A DNA stretch of 64,000 nucleotides from an uncultured Collinsella sp. (GTDB lineage: Bacteria > Actinomycetota > Coriobacteriia > Coriobacteriales > Coriobacteriaceae), in NCBI GenBank assembly GCA_900544725.1, contig UQWK01000001.1, forward strand, positions 1 to 64,000, written 5' to 3'. Within the stretch, counting starts at the first letter, position 1. The number at the start of each line of letters is the position of its first letter. This document shows, piece after piece, positions 17,209 to 33,392 of this stretch. A program made the translations under genes and the position numbers. The notes beneath the pieces are model-generated. The model did not search any database. It was not told the DNA's origin and saw nothing but the letters and a program-made list of their open reading frames with translations.

Positions 17209-18117
17209 ATGAAGGCAATCATCCCCGCCGCCGGTCTTGGCACGCGTTTTCTGCCTGGCACTAAGTGCACGCCCAAAGAGATGCTGCCGGTGCTCGACAA
17301 GCCGGTCATCCAGTACGTCGTTGAGGAGGCGCTCGACCCCGATGAGGTCGACGATGCTATTATCGTCACCTCTCCTGGCAAGCCCGAGTTGCTGAGCTAC
17401 TTCCAGCCCGATCGCTCGCTCGAGAACCTGCTTCGCGAGCGTGGCAAGGACGCCTACGCCGACGCCGTCGCCCATGCTGGTGGTATGCCGGTCGACTTCC
17501 GTTATCAGTACGAGCCCAAGGGCCTTGGCCACGCCATTCGCTCTGCCGCCGACGCTGTGGCAGGGGAGAACTTCCTGGTTCTTCTGGGCGATTACGTTGT
17601 GCCCAACCGTGACATCTGCGACAAGATGCTTGCCGTCTCCAAGGAGCACGGTGGCGCTTCTGTTATCGCCGTTGCTGCTTGCTCGCCCGAGGAAGTCAGC
17701 CGCTACGGCGTTATCGCCGGCGAGCGAGTCGGTTCGCTCGAGGGCGCCGAGGGCGTTGCCGATGCCGAGCCGGGCGCTGTCTGGCGCATCGGCGGTCTGG
17801 TCGAGAAGCCCGCTCCCGAGGCGGCTCCGTCCAACCTGTACATCGTCGGTCGTTACCTGCTGAGCCCGCTGGTCATGGACCTGCTGGCCGATCAGCAGGC
17901 CGGCAAGGGCGGCGAGATCCAGCTCACCGACGCCATGGCCCGCTCGCTCGACCGCGAGGCCATGTACGCTGTCGTCATCGACCCGCTCTCGGGCTACGAC
18001 ACCGGCACCCCGTCTGGCTGGATGGCCACCAACGCCCTCATGGCCGCAAGCGATCCTCGCTTTGCCAGCGCCTTCTGGGACGCCATCGACGAGCGCGGCG
18101 GTTTGATGCGCAAGTAA
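17209..18117 (+). CDS. galU: UTP-glucose-1-phosphate uridylyltransferase
   Basis: A 302-residue enzyme making UDP-glucose for envelope polysaccharides. The nucleotide-binding start PAAGLGTRFLPGTKCTPKEM and later EPKGLGHAI and LLGDYV are diagnostic of GalU. The ATG at 17209 is chosen because AAAGGA sits 12 bases upstream; a TTG at 17200 would be only 3 bases from it. The gene is isolated between two terminators and splits rplL from rpoB, which are usually adjacent or close. The 250-base region before it holds several GCAATT/AATTGC half-sites (for example near 17056-17070) that might be operator elements. Confidence 0.95.
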   Translation: MKAIIPAAGLGTRFLPGTKCTPKEMLPVLDKPVIQYVVEEALDPDEVDDAIIVTSPGKPELLSYFQPDRSLENLLRERGKDAYADAVAHAGGMPVDFRYQYEPKGLGHAIRSAADAVAGENFLVLLGDYVVPNRDICDKMLAVSKEHGGASVIAVAACSPEEVSRYGVIAGERVGSLEGAEGVADAEPGAVWRIGGLVEKPAPEAAPSNLYIVGRYLLSPLVMDLLADQQAGKGGEIQLTDAMARSLDREAMYAVVIDPLSGYDTGTPSGWMATNALMAASDPRFASAFWDAIDERGGLMRK

Positions 18118-18137
18118 GCCTTCGGGCATCGACATTT

Positions 18138-18171
18138 ACGGGCGCGGACCTCGGTTCGCGCCCGTTTTTTT
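18138..18171 (+). terminator. galU terminator
   Basis: ACGGGCGCG/CGCGCCCGT arms with a 10-base loop, followed by a run of seven T. Confidence 0.92.
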
Positions 18172-18303
18172 ATAGAGCTGCGATTGCCGGCTCTCTGTTC
18201 ACAGAAAATATATGAACAGATGTTCGATACATACCTATCTACCTGTACCTTTTCTGTCGAAAAACTTTGCTACTCCAAAAACTCAATTGCGTCAAGGCTT
18301 TTC

Positions 18304-18331
18304 TTGCCCAACGGTCGGTACCTGATAAACT
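18304..18331 (+). promoter_or_regulatory. Putative rpoBC promoter
   Basis: TTGCCC at 18304-18309, a 16-base spacer and TAAACT at 18326-18331, about 75 bases before the rpoB GTG. The surrounding 18173-18403 is otherwise AT-richer non-coding DNA. Confidence 0.4.
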
Positions 18332-18404
18332 ATTAGGTTGCGATAACTGGCGAAGCCATGCCTCGCCAACCCACCGAGCATTTCCGTGAAGGAGGAAAAA
18401 CCTG

Positions 18405-21896
<3,492 letters not shown>

Positions 21897-21902
21897 TTGA
21901 CT

Positions 21903-26381
<4,479 letters not shown>

Positions 26382-26408
26382 TTTCCTAGTACGTTAACCG
26401 TCCTTCCA

Positions 26409-26446
26409 AAGACCCGTTTCCCAACAGGGAAGCGGGTCTTTTTTTG
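26409..26446 (+). terminator. rpoBC terminator
   Basis: AAGACCCGTTTCCC/GGGAAGCGGGTCTT perfect arms (14 bases) with loop AACA and a following T-run. Confidence 0.93.
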
Positions 26447-26473
26447 TGAGGAACGTTGCCCTGACGAGCACGT

Positions 26474-26614
26474 CGGATTCCCGGAACGGGCGGCGCGGGG
26501 GTTAAGTTTGTCGCGAGTTCCGCACGAGCCGGAGAGCACTTAATGTGCTCTCCGTGTGAGTCAGGACTGTAGAGCAGCAAACTTAACCCCCGCGCCGCCC
26601 GTTCCGGGAATCCG
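26474..26614 (+). repeat. Foldback element copy B
   Basis: Perfect 37-base inverted arms at 26474-26510 and 26578-26614. The core reads GTCGCGAGTTCCGCACGAG on the left and CAGGACTGTAGAGCAGC on the right, around the tip stem GGAGAGCAC-TTAAT-GTGCTCTCC. Outer flanks (ACGAGCACGT before; CGCGCACAGAAGGGGATTCC after) are shared with copy C. Arm bases differ from copy C at six positions and all six are matched by complementary changes. Non-coding. Confidence 0.85.
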
Positions 26615-26641
26615 CTCCCGCGCACAGAAGGGGATTCCTTT

Positions 26642-26670
26642 TGCCAAAAAGGGACAGGTTTATTTTGGTC
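26642..26670 (+). repeat. GGGACAG-loop hairpin
   Basis: CCAAAA (26644-26649) pairs with TTTTGG (26663-26668) around AGGGACAGGTTTA. A nearly identical copy in opposite orientation lies at 28591-28626, so the pair brackets the sigma/anti-sigma cassette. Confidence 0.6.
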
Positions 26671-26766
26671 GGTTTTTCATGCTTGAATTTGAAACATTTC
26701 GCCCGACAAGAGCGTATCTATGGTGAGGGCCTCATCAAGAATCATTACCGTCACCGGGAGGTGATT

Positions 26767-27285
26767 ATGGAAGAACAAGCTTTTAGACAGGCGGTCGAAG
26801 ACCACCGGGATGTCGTGTTTCGGATCGCATTGACGTATCTGCGTGATCGCGCTGACGCCGACGATGTCGCTCAAGACGTCTTTCTTAAGTTGCTCAAAAG
26901 CGACGCGCAATTTGAAAACTGGGAGCATCTTCGTCGATGGCTTATCCGGGTCACGATCAATGAATGTAAATCTCTCTTTCGAAAGCCGTGGAGGCGCGTG
27001 GAGGATATTGAGAATCTGGCCGATTCGCTTTCGACGGCGCAGGAGGAGACCAAGGCGGTCCTGTCAGACGTTATGCGACTTCCGGAACGATTCCGTGTTC
27101 CCATCGTGCTCTATTACTATCTAGGCTTTTCGACCTCAGAGATTGCCGAGTTGTTGCATGTACCAGCCGCGACCGTTCGAACGCGTTTGGCTCGTGGCAG
27201 ATCGAAGCTCAAGTTCATCCTAGAGGAGGGCGACCGTGAAATCCAATCAAATCAAGCAGGCCTTCGAGTCCGTCCAAGCCGATAG
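26767..27285 (+). CDS. ECF-type RNA polymerase sigma factor
   Basis: A 172-residue sigma-70 family protein. Region 2 (VFRIALTYLRDRADADDVAQ, with DVFLKLL after it, residues about 17-45) and region 4 (LPERFRVPIVLYYYLGFSTSEIAEL, near 110-135, with the VRTRLARGRSKL recognition helix) are clear. It lacks region 1 and is of extracytoplasmic-function length. The ATG at 26767 follows GGGAGGTG. Its 3' end overlaps the next gene by 50 bases in another frame, typical of a sigma factor with its membrane anti-sigma partner. The cassette is richer in A and T than the neighbouring rpoBC and rpsL genes, suggesting later acquisition. Confidence 0.88.
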   Translation: MEEQAFRQAVEDHRDVVFRIALTYLRDRADADDVAQDVFLKLLKSDAQFENWEHLRRWLIRVTINECKSLFRKPWRRVEDIENLADSLSTAQEETKAVLSDVMRLPERFRVPIVLYYYLGFSTSEIAELLHVPAATVRTRLARGRSKLKFILEEGDREIQSNQAGLRVRPSR

Positions 27286-28312
27286 CGATCTTGCTGACCG
27301 TGTTCTTTATGCCGCTGCTGGTGAGCCGCTTCGTCGAAAGGGTCACGCGAAGCCTCTGTATGTTGCCGTAGTTGGATGTCTTGTCGGAGTGTTGGCGACC
27401 GGAGGGGTCGCCTACGCCGTTGTCAAATCCGCCTATTTTGCCTCAGCCTGGGGAAACCACGGCAACGGGGATTCCATCACCTGGACCAACGGCGGCTCAT
27501 CGGGGACTAAATACACCTACACCAGAGAGTTTGGTGATGGCATCGCGCCCCAAAGCTTGGAGGGTTCAGTACAGAAGGTCAATCTGTCCGTCGAGGGCAA
27601 CGGCTATACACTCGACATTCATGATATGGCTATCGATAAAAACGGTTGCGGTGCCGTGACGTTTACGTTGTCCAATCCAAATGGTGTTAACTACTACAAG
27701 CCGGCAGCAGAGACTGGCGAACTTGTTCTCTATGGTGAAGAAGAACAAGGCATCGGCACGCCCAGCATGAACTTCGGCGAGGAATGGGCTGATACACGCT
27801 GCACAATTGATAAAGACACATCAAGCGACACGGTCATTAACGGCACGATGTACTTTGCCTCGTGGGATCGCGAGCGAGATTTGGGACATGCGGTCACCTG
27901 GAATATCTGCTGGACTGAGGGCGAAGGCGAGGACGCGAAGCTGTTCGAGGCATCGACGCCCGAGTTTAGCGTTGGAGCGTACGTCGATACAAAGGAACTC
28001 CGCTCCGATGACTCGCCTCTCGAGATCAGCCCGTTTTCCATCCAGACGCACATCGACGATCTGGGCATTGACGCAGTCACGAAAAAGTTGACCGTTACCT
28101 ACAAGGATGGATCGGAGCAGATTATCGAAGATGACGACGCAGGGGCGTTCAACTTATATTTTTCTTATACGCGCAATAGCGGAGAGAACATCTGGGTGCC
28201 AACGAAGTTGATTGATGTCGACCAAGTGGTCTCAGTAACGCTTGAGGGCACGAGATACACATCAACAGGAGAGACCGAAACAGAAGTACCCTTTACCATC
28301 GTCTATTCGTAA
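27236..28312 (+). CDS. Probable membrane-anchored anti-sigma factor (DUF4179-like)
   Basis: A 358-residue single-pass protein. A short cytoplasmic N-terminus (about 1-40) would bind the sigma factor, one hydrophobic helix is at about 42-64 (VAVVGCLVGVLATGGVAYAVV), and the rest is an extracellular beta-rich domain. The outer domain has repeated NL/TV strands and only few cysteines. Start GTG at 27236 with GGAGGG 6 bases before it, inside the sigma gene. Role inferred from layout: it holds the sigma factor inactive until an envelope signal. The family name is suggested by architecture, not confirmed. Confidence 0.75.
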   Translation: MKSNQIKQAFESVQADSDLADRVLYAAAGEPLRRKGHAKPLYVAVVGCLVGVLATGGVAYAVVKSAYFASAWGNHGNGDSITWTNGGSSGTKYTYTREFGDGIAPQSLEGSVQKVNLSVEGNGYTLDIHDMAIDKNGCGAVTFTLSNPNGVNYYKPAAETGELVLYGEEEQGIGTPSMNFGEEWADTRCTIDKDTSSDTVINGTMYFASWDRERDLGHAVTWNICWTEGEGEDAKLFEASTPEFSVGAYVDTKELRSDDSPLEISPFSIQTHIDDLGIDAVTKKLTVTYKDGSEQIIEDDDAGAFNLYFSYTRNSGENIWVPTKLIDVDQVVSVTLEGTRYTSTGETETEVPFTIVYS

Positions 28313-28317
28313 GGTCT

Positions 28318-28351
28318 AGGCCGCTTCCCAAGAGGGGAAGCGGCCTATTTT
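28318..28351 (+). terminator. Terminator of the sigma/anti-sigma unit
   Basis: AGGCCGCTTCCC/GGGAAGCGGCCT arms with a 5-base loop, then ATTTTG. Confidence 0.85.
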
Positions 28352-28391
28352 GCGTTATATGGACGGTTATTTTGAGCGATATTCGCCTGAA

Positions 28392-28522
28392 TTTCGGAAG
28401 TATGCGGCAAAATCTCGATGGGTCGACCACACCGCATATGCTCAAGCGCTCTGCCTGCGGGTTTATTATCGCAAAACCCCGGCGTGCTCGGCAGGTCCAG
28501 AATTTGCCGCATACTTCCGAAA
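28392..28522. repeat. 131-base inverted-repeat element
   Basis: Perfect 20-base ends TTTCGGAAGTATGCGGCAAA at 28392-28411 and its complement at 28503-28522. The interior contains smaller complementary stretches (GGGTTT/AAACCC). No open frame. It could be a miniature inverted-repeat element or a structured RNA. It lies in the 680-base gene-free stretch 28313-28992, which also holds a GGGACAG hairpin, foldback copy C and the str promoter. Confidence 0.55.
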
Positions 28523-28590
28523 ACACCGCCAATCTACATGTGTTAGTGAGGTCGGATCGCCGCTGGAGCGTGGCATTTCCCCAGGTAAAA

Positions 28591-28626
28591 CCTACCAAAA
28601 TAAACCTGTCCCTTTTTGGCAGGTAG
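28591..28626 (-). repeat. GGGACAG-loop hairpin, inverted relative to the 26642 copy
   Basis: CCAAAA (28595-28600) pairs with TTTTGG (28614-28619); the outer CTACC and GGTAG also pair. The loop on the minus strand reads AGGGACAGGTTTA, as at 26642. Confidence 0.6.
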
Positions 28627-28646
28627 CGTTGTTCCGACGAGCACGT

Positions 28647-28787
28647 CGGATTCCCGGCCCGGGCGGCCCGCTGTTTAAGTTTGTCGCGAGTTCCGCACGC
28701 AAAGGAAAGCACTTAATGTGCTTTCCGTCTTGCGCAGGACTGTAGAGCAGCAAACTTAAACAGCGGGCCGCCCGGGCCGGGAATCCG
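28647..28787 (+). repeat. Foldback element copy C
   Basis: Perfect 37-base arms at 28647-28683 and 28751-28787. The core GTCGCGAGTTCCGCACG...CAGGACTGTAGAGCAGC is identical to B, and the tip stem GGAAAGCAC-TTAAT-GTGCTTTCC carries a compensated change relative to B. Direct repeat of B with the same outer flanks; together they bracket the sigma cassette. Confidence 0.85.
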
Positions 28788-28870
28788 CCCCCGCGCACAG
28801 AAGGGGATTCCTTTTGTGTAGGCTTTGCGGAAATATGCTCATTTTGGGATACGCCCGGCGGCGTGGTCTG

Positions 28871-28899
28871 TTGACGGCACAGCTAACGGCACGTATCCT
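28871..28899 (+). promoter_or_regulatory. str operon promoter
   Basis: TTGACG at 28871-28876, a 17-base spacer and TATCCT at 28894-28899. It is preceded at 28848-28857 by GATACGCCCG, a decamer also found before rplC and (one change) before rplB. Confidence 0.7.
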
Positions 28900-28992
28900 A
28901 TCGAACTGCGTGTTTCGTAGGGGGATGCTGACCCCTCGATTCAAGCCGTTGCACTTTACAGAAAGCTGGAATCATTCGAGAAGGAGTACGCT

Positions 28993-29370
28993 TTGCCTAC
29001 TATTAACCAGCTGGTTCGCCAGGGCCGTCGTTCCGTGCCCAAGAAGTCCAAGAACGCTGCTCTGCAGCACAACTCCCAGAAGCGCGGCGTGTGCACCCGC
29101 GTCTTCACCACGAGCCCCAAGAAGCCGAACTCGGCTCTTCGTAAGGTTGCCCGTGTTCGCCTTGTCAACGGCATCGAAGTTACTGCTTACATCCCGGGTG
29201 AGGGCCACAACCTGCAGGAGCACTCCATCGTGCTCGTCCGCGGCGGTCGTGTCCGTGACCTCCCTGGTGTCCGTTATCACGTCATCCGTGGCGCCTACGA
29301 CGCTGCTCCGGTCCAGAACCGTATGCAGGCCCGTTCCAAGTACGGTGCTAAGCGCCCCAAGGCTAAATAA
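28993..29370 (+). CDS. rpsL: 30S ribosomal protein S12
   Basis: A 125-residue decoding-centre protein. The TTG start at 28993 is preceded by AAGGAG. The conserved SPKKPNSALRKVARV keeps Lys43 and Lys44, but the second streptomycin-determining loop reads GGRVRDLPGVRYH, so residue 88 is Arg where Lys is usual. Lys88Arg is a classic streptomycin-resistance change in Mycobacterium tuberculosis. First gene of the str operon (rpsL-rpsG-fusA-rpsJ). Highly biased codons. Confidence 0.97.
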   Translation: MPTINQLVRQGRRSVPKKSKNAALQHNSQKRGVCTRVFTTSPKKPNSALRKVARVRLVNGIEVTAYIPGEGHNLQEHSIVLVRGGRVRDLPGVRYHVIRGAYDAAPVQNRMQARSKYGAKRPKAK

Positions 29371-29443
29371 GCCAGATAACGTTTTGATACTTTCGCCGTG
29401 TGCCGCCTAAGCGCCGCACGGTAGACACTTAAGGAGATTTCAC

Positions 29444-29917
29444 ATGCCGCGTCGTGCAGCAGCTAATCGTCGTGAGGTTCAGCCTGACGCCGTTTACAAC
29501 AACCGCCTGGTGACTCAGCTCATCAACAAGGTCCTTCTTGACGGCAAGAAGGCCACCGCTGAGCGCATCGTTTACACCGCTTTCGAGATCGTTGCCGAGA
29601 AGTCCGAGGGTGGCGACGCTCTCGCTACCTTCAAGAAGGCTATGGACAACGTCAAGCCCACGCTCGAGGTTAAGCCCAAGCGTGTCGGTGGCGCTACCTA
29701 TCAGGTCCCGATGGAGGTCAACTCCCGTCGTTCCACCGCTCTGGGTATCCGCTGGATCGTCAACTTCTCCCGCGCTCGCAAGGAGAAGACCATGGCCGAG
29801 CGTCTCGCCAACGAGATTCTCGACGCCTCCAACGGCCTGGGCGCTTCCGTCAAGAAGCGTGAGGACGTCTTCAAGATGGCCGAGGCCAACCGCGCGTTCT
29901 CTCACTATCGTTGGTAA
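29444..29917 (+). CDS. rpsG: 30S ribosomal protein S7
   Basis: A 157-residue primary binder of the 16S rRNA 3' domain. It shows MPRRAAANRREVQPDAVYNN and the later GGATYQVPMEV, with RWIVNFSRARKEKTM typical of S7. AAGGAG stands 7 bases before the ATG. It lies 73 bases after rpsL and 19 before fusA in the same operon. Confidence 0.97.
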   Translation: MPRRAAANRREVQPDAVYNNRLVTQLINKVLLDGKKATAERIVYTAFEIVAEKSEGGDALATFKKAMDNVKPTLEVKPKRVGGATYQVPMEVNSRRSTALGIRWIVNFSRARKEKTMAERLANEILDASNGLGASVKKREDVFKMAEANRAFSHYRW

Positions 29918-29936
29918 GTTAAGGTAAGGAACTAAC

Positions 29937-32036
29937 ATGGCTAAGCCTAAGTACAAGCTTTCCGATACCCGTAACATCGGCATCATGGCCCACATCGATG
30001 CCGGTAAGACCACCACGACCGAGCGTATTCTTTACTACACCGGTAAAACCCACAAGATCGGTGAGGTCCATGAGGGCGCTGCCACCATGGACTGGATGGT
30101 TCAGGAGCAGGAGCGCGGCGTAACCATTACCTCCGCTGCTACCACGTGCTTCTGGAACAAGGACGGTAAGGACTACCGCATCCAGATCATCGACACCCCG
30201 GGCCACGTTGACTTTACCGCCGAGGTCGAGCGCTGCCTGCGCGTCCTCGATGGCGCTGTCGCCGTCTTCGACGCCGTTGCCGGCGTTCAGCCCCAGTCTG
30301 AGACCGTTTGGCGTCAGGCTTCTACCTTCAACGTCCCCCGCATCGCCTTCATCAACAAGTATGACCGCGTGGGTGCTGACTTCTTCAACGCTATCGAGAC
30401 CATGAAGGATCGTCTCGACGCCAACGCCGTGGCCGCTCAGGTCCCGATGGGCGCCGAGGACAACTTCTGGGGCGTCATCGACCTGGTCACCATGACTGCT
30501 TGGGACTTCAAGGCCGACGACAAGGGCATGACCTACCCCGAGCCGATGGACGAGATCCCGGCTGAGTTCGCCGACATCGCTGCCACCAAGCGCGAGGAGC
30601 TCCTCGACGCTGCTGCCAGCTTTGACGACGAGCTCATGGAGAAGATCCTCATGGAGGAGGACTTCACCGTCGAGGAGCTCAAGGCTGCTCTGCGCAAGGG
30701 CGTTCTGGCCAACGAGCTCAACCTCGTCTTCGTGGGCTCCGCCTACAAGAACAAGGGCGTCCAGGAGCTGCTCGACGCTGTCGTCGACTACCTGCCCAGC
30801 CCGCTCGACGTCGAGGCCGTCACCGGTACCGATCCGGACACCGGCGAGGAGATCGAGCGTCATCCTTCCTTCGACGAGCCCTTCTCCGGCCTGGTCTTCA
30901 AGATCATGACCGACCCGTTCGTCGGTAAGCTCACCTACGTCCGCGTTTACTCCGGCCGCGCCGAGTCCGGCTCCTACGTTGTCAACGCTTCCAACGGTCA
31001 GCGCGAGCGCCTCGGCCGCATCCTCGAGATGAACGCCGCCGAGCGTATCGACCGTGACGACGCTGCCGCCGGCGACATCGTCGCTTGCGTCGGCTTCAAG
31101 AACTCCACCACCGGTGACACCCTGTGCGCCGAGGGCAAGGAGATCGTCCTTGAGAAGATCGAGTTCGCTAAGCCCGTTATCGACGTTGCCATCGAGCCCA
31201 AGACCAAGGCCGAGCAGGACAAGATGTCCCTGGCTCTGACCAAGCTCGCCGAGGAGGACCCGACCTTCCAGGTGTCCACCAACCACGAGACCGGCCAGAC
31301 CATCATCGCCGGCATGGGCGAGCTGCACCTCGAGATCATCGTCGACCGTCTGCTCCGTGAGTTCAAGGTTGACGCTAACGTTGGTAAGCCCCAGGTTGCA
31401 TACCGCGAGACCGCTGGTCACGACGTCGAGAAGGCTGAGGGCAAGTTCGTCCGTCAGTCCGGTGGTCGCGGTCAGTACGGCCACGCCGTCATCAAGCTCG
31501 AGAAGATGGAGGAGGGCTTCGGCTACGAGTTCGTCAACGCTATCGTCGGCGGCGTCGTGCCCAAGGAGTACATCCCGTCCATCGACAAGGGCATCCAGGA
31601 GGCCCTGAACACCGGTGTTATCGCCGGCTTCCCGGTCCTCGACGTCAAGGTCACCCTGTTCGACGGTTCTTACCACGAGGTCGACTCCTCCGAGGCCGCC
31701 TTCAAGATCGCCGGTTCCATGGCTATCAAGGACGCCCTCAAGAAGTCCGATCCGCAGCTGCTCGAGCCGATCATGGCTGTCGAGGTCGAGACCCCCGAGC
31801 AGTACATGGGCGACGTTATGGGCAACCTCTCCGGTCGCCGCGGCAAGATCGAGGGCATGGAGGATCGCAAGAACAGCAAGCTCATCCGTGCCAAAGTGCC
31901 GCTGGGCGAGATGTTCGGTTACGCTACCGACCTTCGCTCCCAGACCCAGGGCCGTGCATCCTACACGATGCAGTTCGACTCTTATGAGCCCGCGCCCAAG
32001 TCCATCGTGGACGAGGTCATGAGCAAGAACGCCTAA
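29937..32036 (+). CDS. fusA: Elongation factor G
   Basis: A 699-residue translocase GTPase. G1 is AHIDAGKTTTTERIL (18-32), G3 DTPGHVDFT, and G4 NKYDR in place of the usual NKMD/R. Domains II-V follow, with GGRGQYGHAVI of domain IV. Full length. The next gene in the str operon would normally be tuf, but here rpsJ follows directly, 60 bases on; tuf must lie elsewhere. Confidence 0.97.
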   Translation: MAKPKYKLSDTRNIGIMAHIDAGKTTTTERILYYTGKTHKIGEVHEGAATMDWMVQEQERGVTITSAATTCFWNKDGKDYRIQIIDTPGHVDFTAEVERCLRVLDGAVAVFDAVAGVQPQSETVWRQASTFNVPRIAFINKYDRVGADFFNAIETMKDRLDANAVAAQVPMGAEDNFWGVIDLVTMTAWDFKADDKGMTYPEPMDEIPAEFADIAATKREELLDAAASFDDELMEKILMEEDFTVEELKAALRKGVLANELNLVFVGSAYKNKGVQELLDAVVDYLPSPLDVEAVTGTDPDTGEEIERHPSFDEPFSGLVFKIMTDPFVGKLTYVRVYSGRAESGSYVVNASNGQRERLGRILEMNAAERIDRDDAAAGDIVACVGFKNSTTGDTLCAEGKEIVLEKIEFAKPVIDVAIEPKTKAEQDKMSLALTKLAEEDPTFQVSTNHETGQTIIAGMGELHLEIIVDRLLREFKVDANVGKPQVAYRETAGHDVEKAEGKFVRQSGGRGQYGHAVIKLEKMEEGFGYEFVNAIVGGVVPKEYIPSIDKGIQEALNTGVIAGFPVLDVKVTLFDGSYHEVDSSEAAFKIAGSMAIKDALKKSDPQLLEPIMAVEVETPEQYMGDVMGNLSGRRGKIEGMEDRKNSKLIRAKVPLGEMFGYATDLRSQTQGRASYTMQFDSYEPAPKSIVDEVMSKNA

Positions 32037-32096
32037 GTTCGAGCTCCCTGTTACGTAATCCGCGAGAACATCTCTCGCACTCTTTGGAGGTTTAAG

Positions 32097-32405
32097 TTGG
32101 CTACCCAGAAGATCCGCATTCGCCTCAAGGGCTATGATCACGAGGTCGTCGATCAGTCCGCGAAGCTCATCGTCGAGACCGCTCAGAAGACCGGCGCTCG
32201 CGTTTCCGGTCCTGTCCCCCTGCCCACCGAGCGCAACCTGTACACGGTTATCCGCTCGCCGCACGTGAACAAGGACTCCCGTGAGCAGTTCGAGATGCGC
32301 ACCCACAAGCGCCTTATCGACATCCTCGACCCCACCTCGGGCACCGTTGATTCGCTCATGCGTCTCGACCTCCCCGCTGGCGTCGACATCGACATCAAGC
32401 TCTAA
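32097..32405 (+). CDS. rpsJ: 30S ribosomal protein S10
   Basis: A 102-residue protein (KIRIRLKGYDHEVVDQSAK; VSGPVPLPTE; RSPHVNKDSREQFEMRTHKR), also the NusE antitermination factor. The TTG start at 32097 follows TTGGAGG. It usually opens the S10 operon in front of rplC, but here it closes the str operon and is followed by a terminator; rplC begins 14 kb later. Confidence 0.97.
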   Translation: MATQKIRIRLKGYDHEVVDQSAKLIVETAQKTGARVSGPVPLPTERNLYTVIRSPHVNKDSREQFEMRTHKRLIDILDPTSGTVDSLMRLDLPAGVDIDIKL

Positions 32406-32424
32406 GCGATATCGCTCATAGCTT

Positions 32425-32466
32425 AAAGGGCCCCGCTGCCATTATGGTAGCGGGGCCCTTTTGTTT
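32425..32466 (+). terminator. str operon terminator after rpsJ
   Basis: AAGGGCCCCGCT and AGCGGGGCCCTT pair around a short loop and are followed by TTGTTTT. Confidence 0.92.
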
Positions 32467-32521
32467 TGAATGGTGGCCTTGGGGGCCCGGATAATGCGGC
32501 CGAATGGGTGGCTATGGCGTC

Positions 32522-33298
32522 TTATTTACCCATGGGGCGCAGGGATGCCTCCTCAAAATGGAAGGATCGCAAGTCGTCTTCTGTCTCGATGCACGCGCGA
32601 CCAAAGTCATCGACCGTTTGAAAGATGCCAAGCGCCAGCTCGTCCCCAGCGGGGGAACGGGCGATAACGTGATCCCCAATCCAATTGAGATGACCGATAT
32701 ATTCACCGTGAACGGGCGCGAGCGGTCCGGCGTCTTCCTCCATGGCGTTGAGACGCTCTGCCCACGTGTCTACAGCGTTCACGACCGCGTGATAGACCTG
32801 CTTGAGTAGCACATCGACGGCGGGAACATTCTCGTTGAGGTCCGAGAGACCGATTGCCGGCAGGCCGCCATCGGGAACCTCCGAAGGCACATAGTTCACA
32901 TTGACGCCAATGCCGCAGACGGCGAAAGGTTTGCCTTCGTTATCGCGTGCGGCCTCGACCAGAATGCCGCCGAGCTTGCGTCCTCGCGCGACCAGATCGT
33001 TGGGCCATTTGAGGCCAATCTCGTTTGCAAGACCCTTCTTTTCGAGCGCCTCGAGCACCGCTAGGCCGCTGACGGCGGCAAGACCAGAGTACTTGGCGGG
33101 ATCAACACGTGGACGCAGGACAATCGAAAGCAATAGGTTGCCGGCGGTTGAATCCCACTTGTGGCCGCGCCGGCCGCGTCCTGCTGTCTGAGCCCGGGCG
33201 GCAAGTCCTGTGCCGTGCGGCGCTCCTTGTTTTCCTGCTTCGAGCAGGTCATCGTTGGTCGATCCGGTTACGTCGACTATCGTTAATTTGGCATCCAT
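32522..33298 (-). CDS. birA: Biotin-[acetyl-CoA-carboxylase] ligase
   Basis: A 258-residue biotin protein ligase without the N-terminal DNA-binding domain, so it is enzyme only. The biotin/ATP loop is AQTAGRGRRGHKWDS, with KWPNDLVARGRKLGGILVE and GIGVNVN downstream. It attaches biotin to Lys123 of AccB encoded in the adjacent operon. The ATG at 33298 is chosen because AAGGAGGTAG lies 9 bases upstream; an upstream extension to 33379 has no such site. It diverges from fabH, sharing a 176-base regulatory region with operator repeats. Confidence 0.93.
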   Translation of the reverse strand: MDAKLTIVDVTGSTNDDLLEAGKQGAPHGTGLAARAQTAGRGRRGHKWDSTAGNLLLSIVLRPRVDPAKYSGLAAVSGLAVLEALEKKGLANEIGLKWPNDLVARGRKLGGILVEAARDNEGKPFAVCGIGVNVNYVPSEVPDGGLPAIGLSDLNENVPAVDVLLKQVYHAVVNAVDTWAERLNAMEEDAGPLAPVHGEYIGHLNWIGDHVIARSPAGDELALGIFQTVDDFGRACIETEDDLRSFHFEEASLRPMGK

Positions 33299-33392
33299 AG
33301 CGGCTGCTACCTCCTTAATGAATAAGTGAATAACGCAATGGTGTCGTGAGGCAGACACAATGTGAAGCCTTTGTCGCATTTGGACAATTTAA

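Noticed and set aside
16471..18135. Antisense frame of 554 codons over rplL and galU
   Set aside because: Covers two certain genes and a terminator on the other strand; low-complexity product.
28350..28745. Rightward frame of 131 codons between the anti-sigma gene and rpsL
   Set aside because: Made up of inverted repeats and hairpins; no ribosome-binding site or family motif.
29919..32306. Antisense frame of 795 codons over fusA and rpsJ
   Set aside because: Same codon-bias artefact; no motifs; repetitive Leu/Val/Asp composition typical of reverse-read Glu/Asp/Lys-rich genes.
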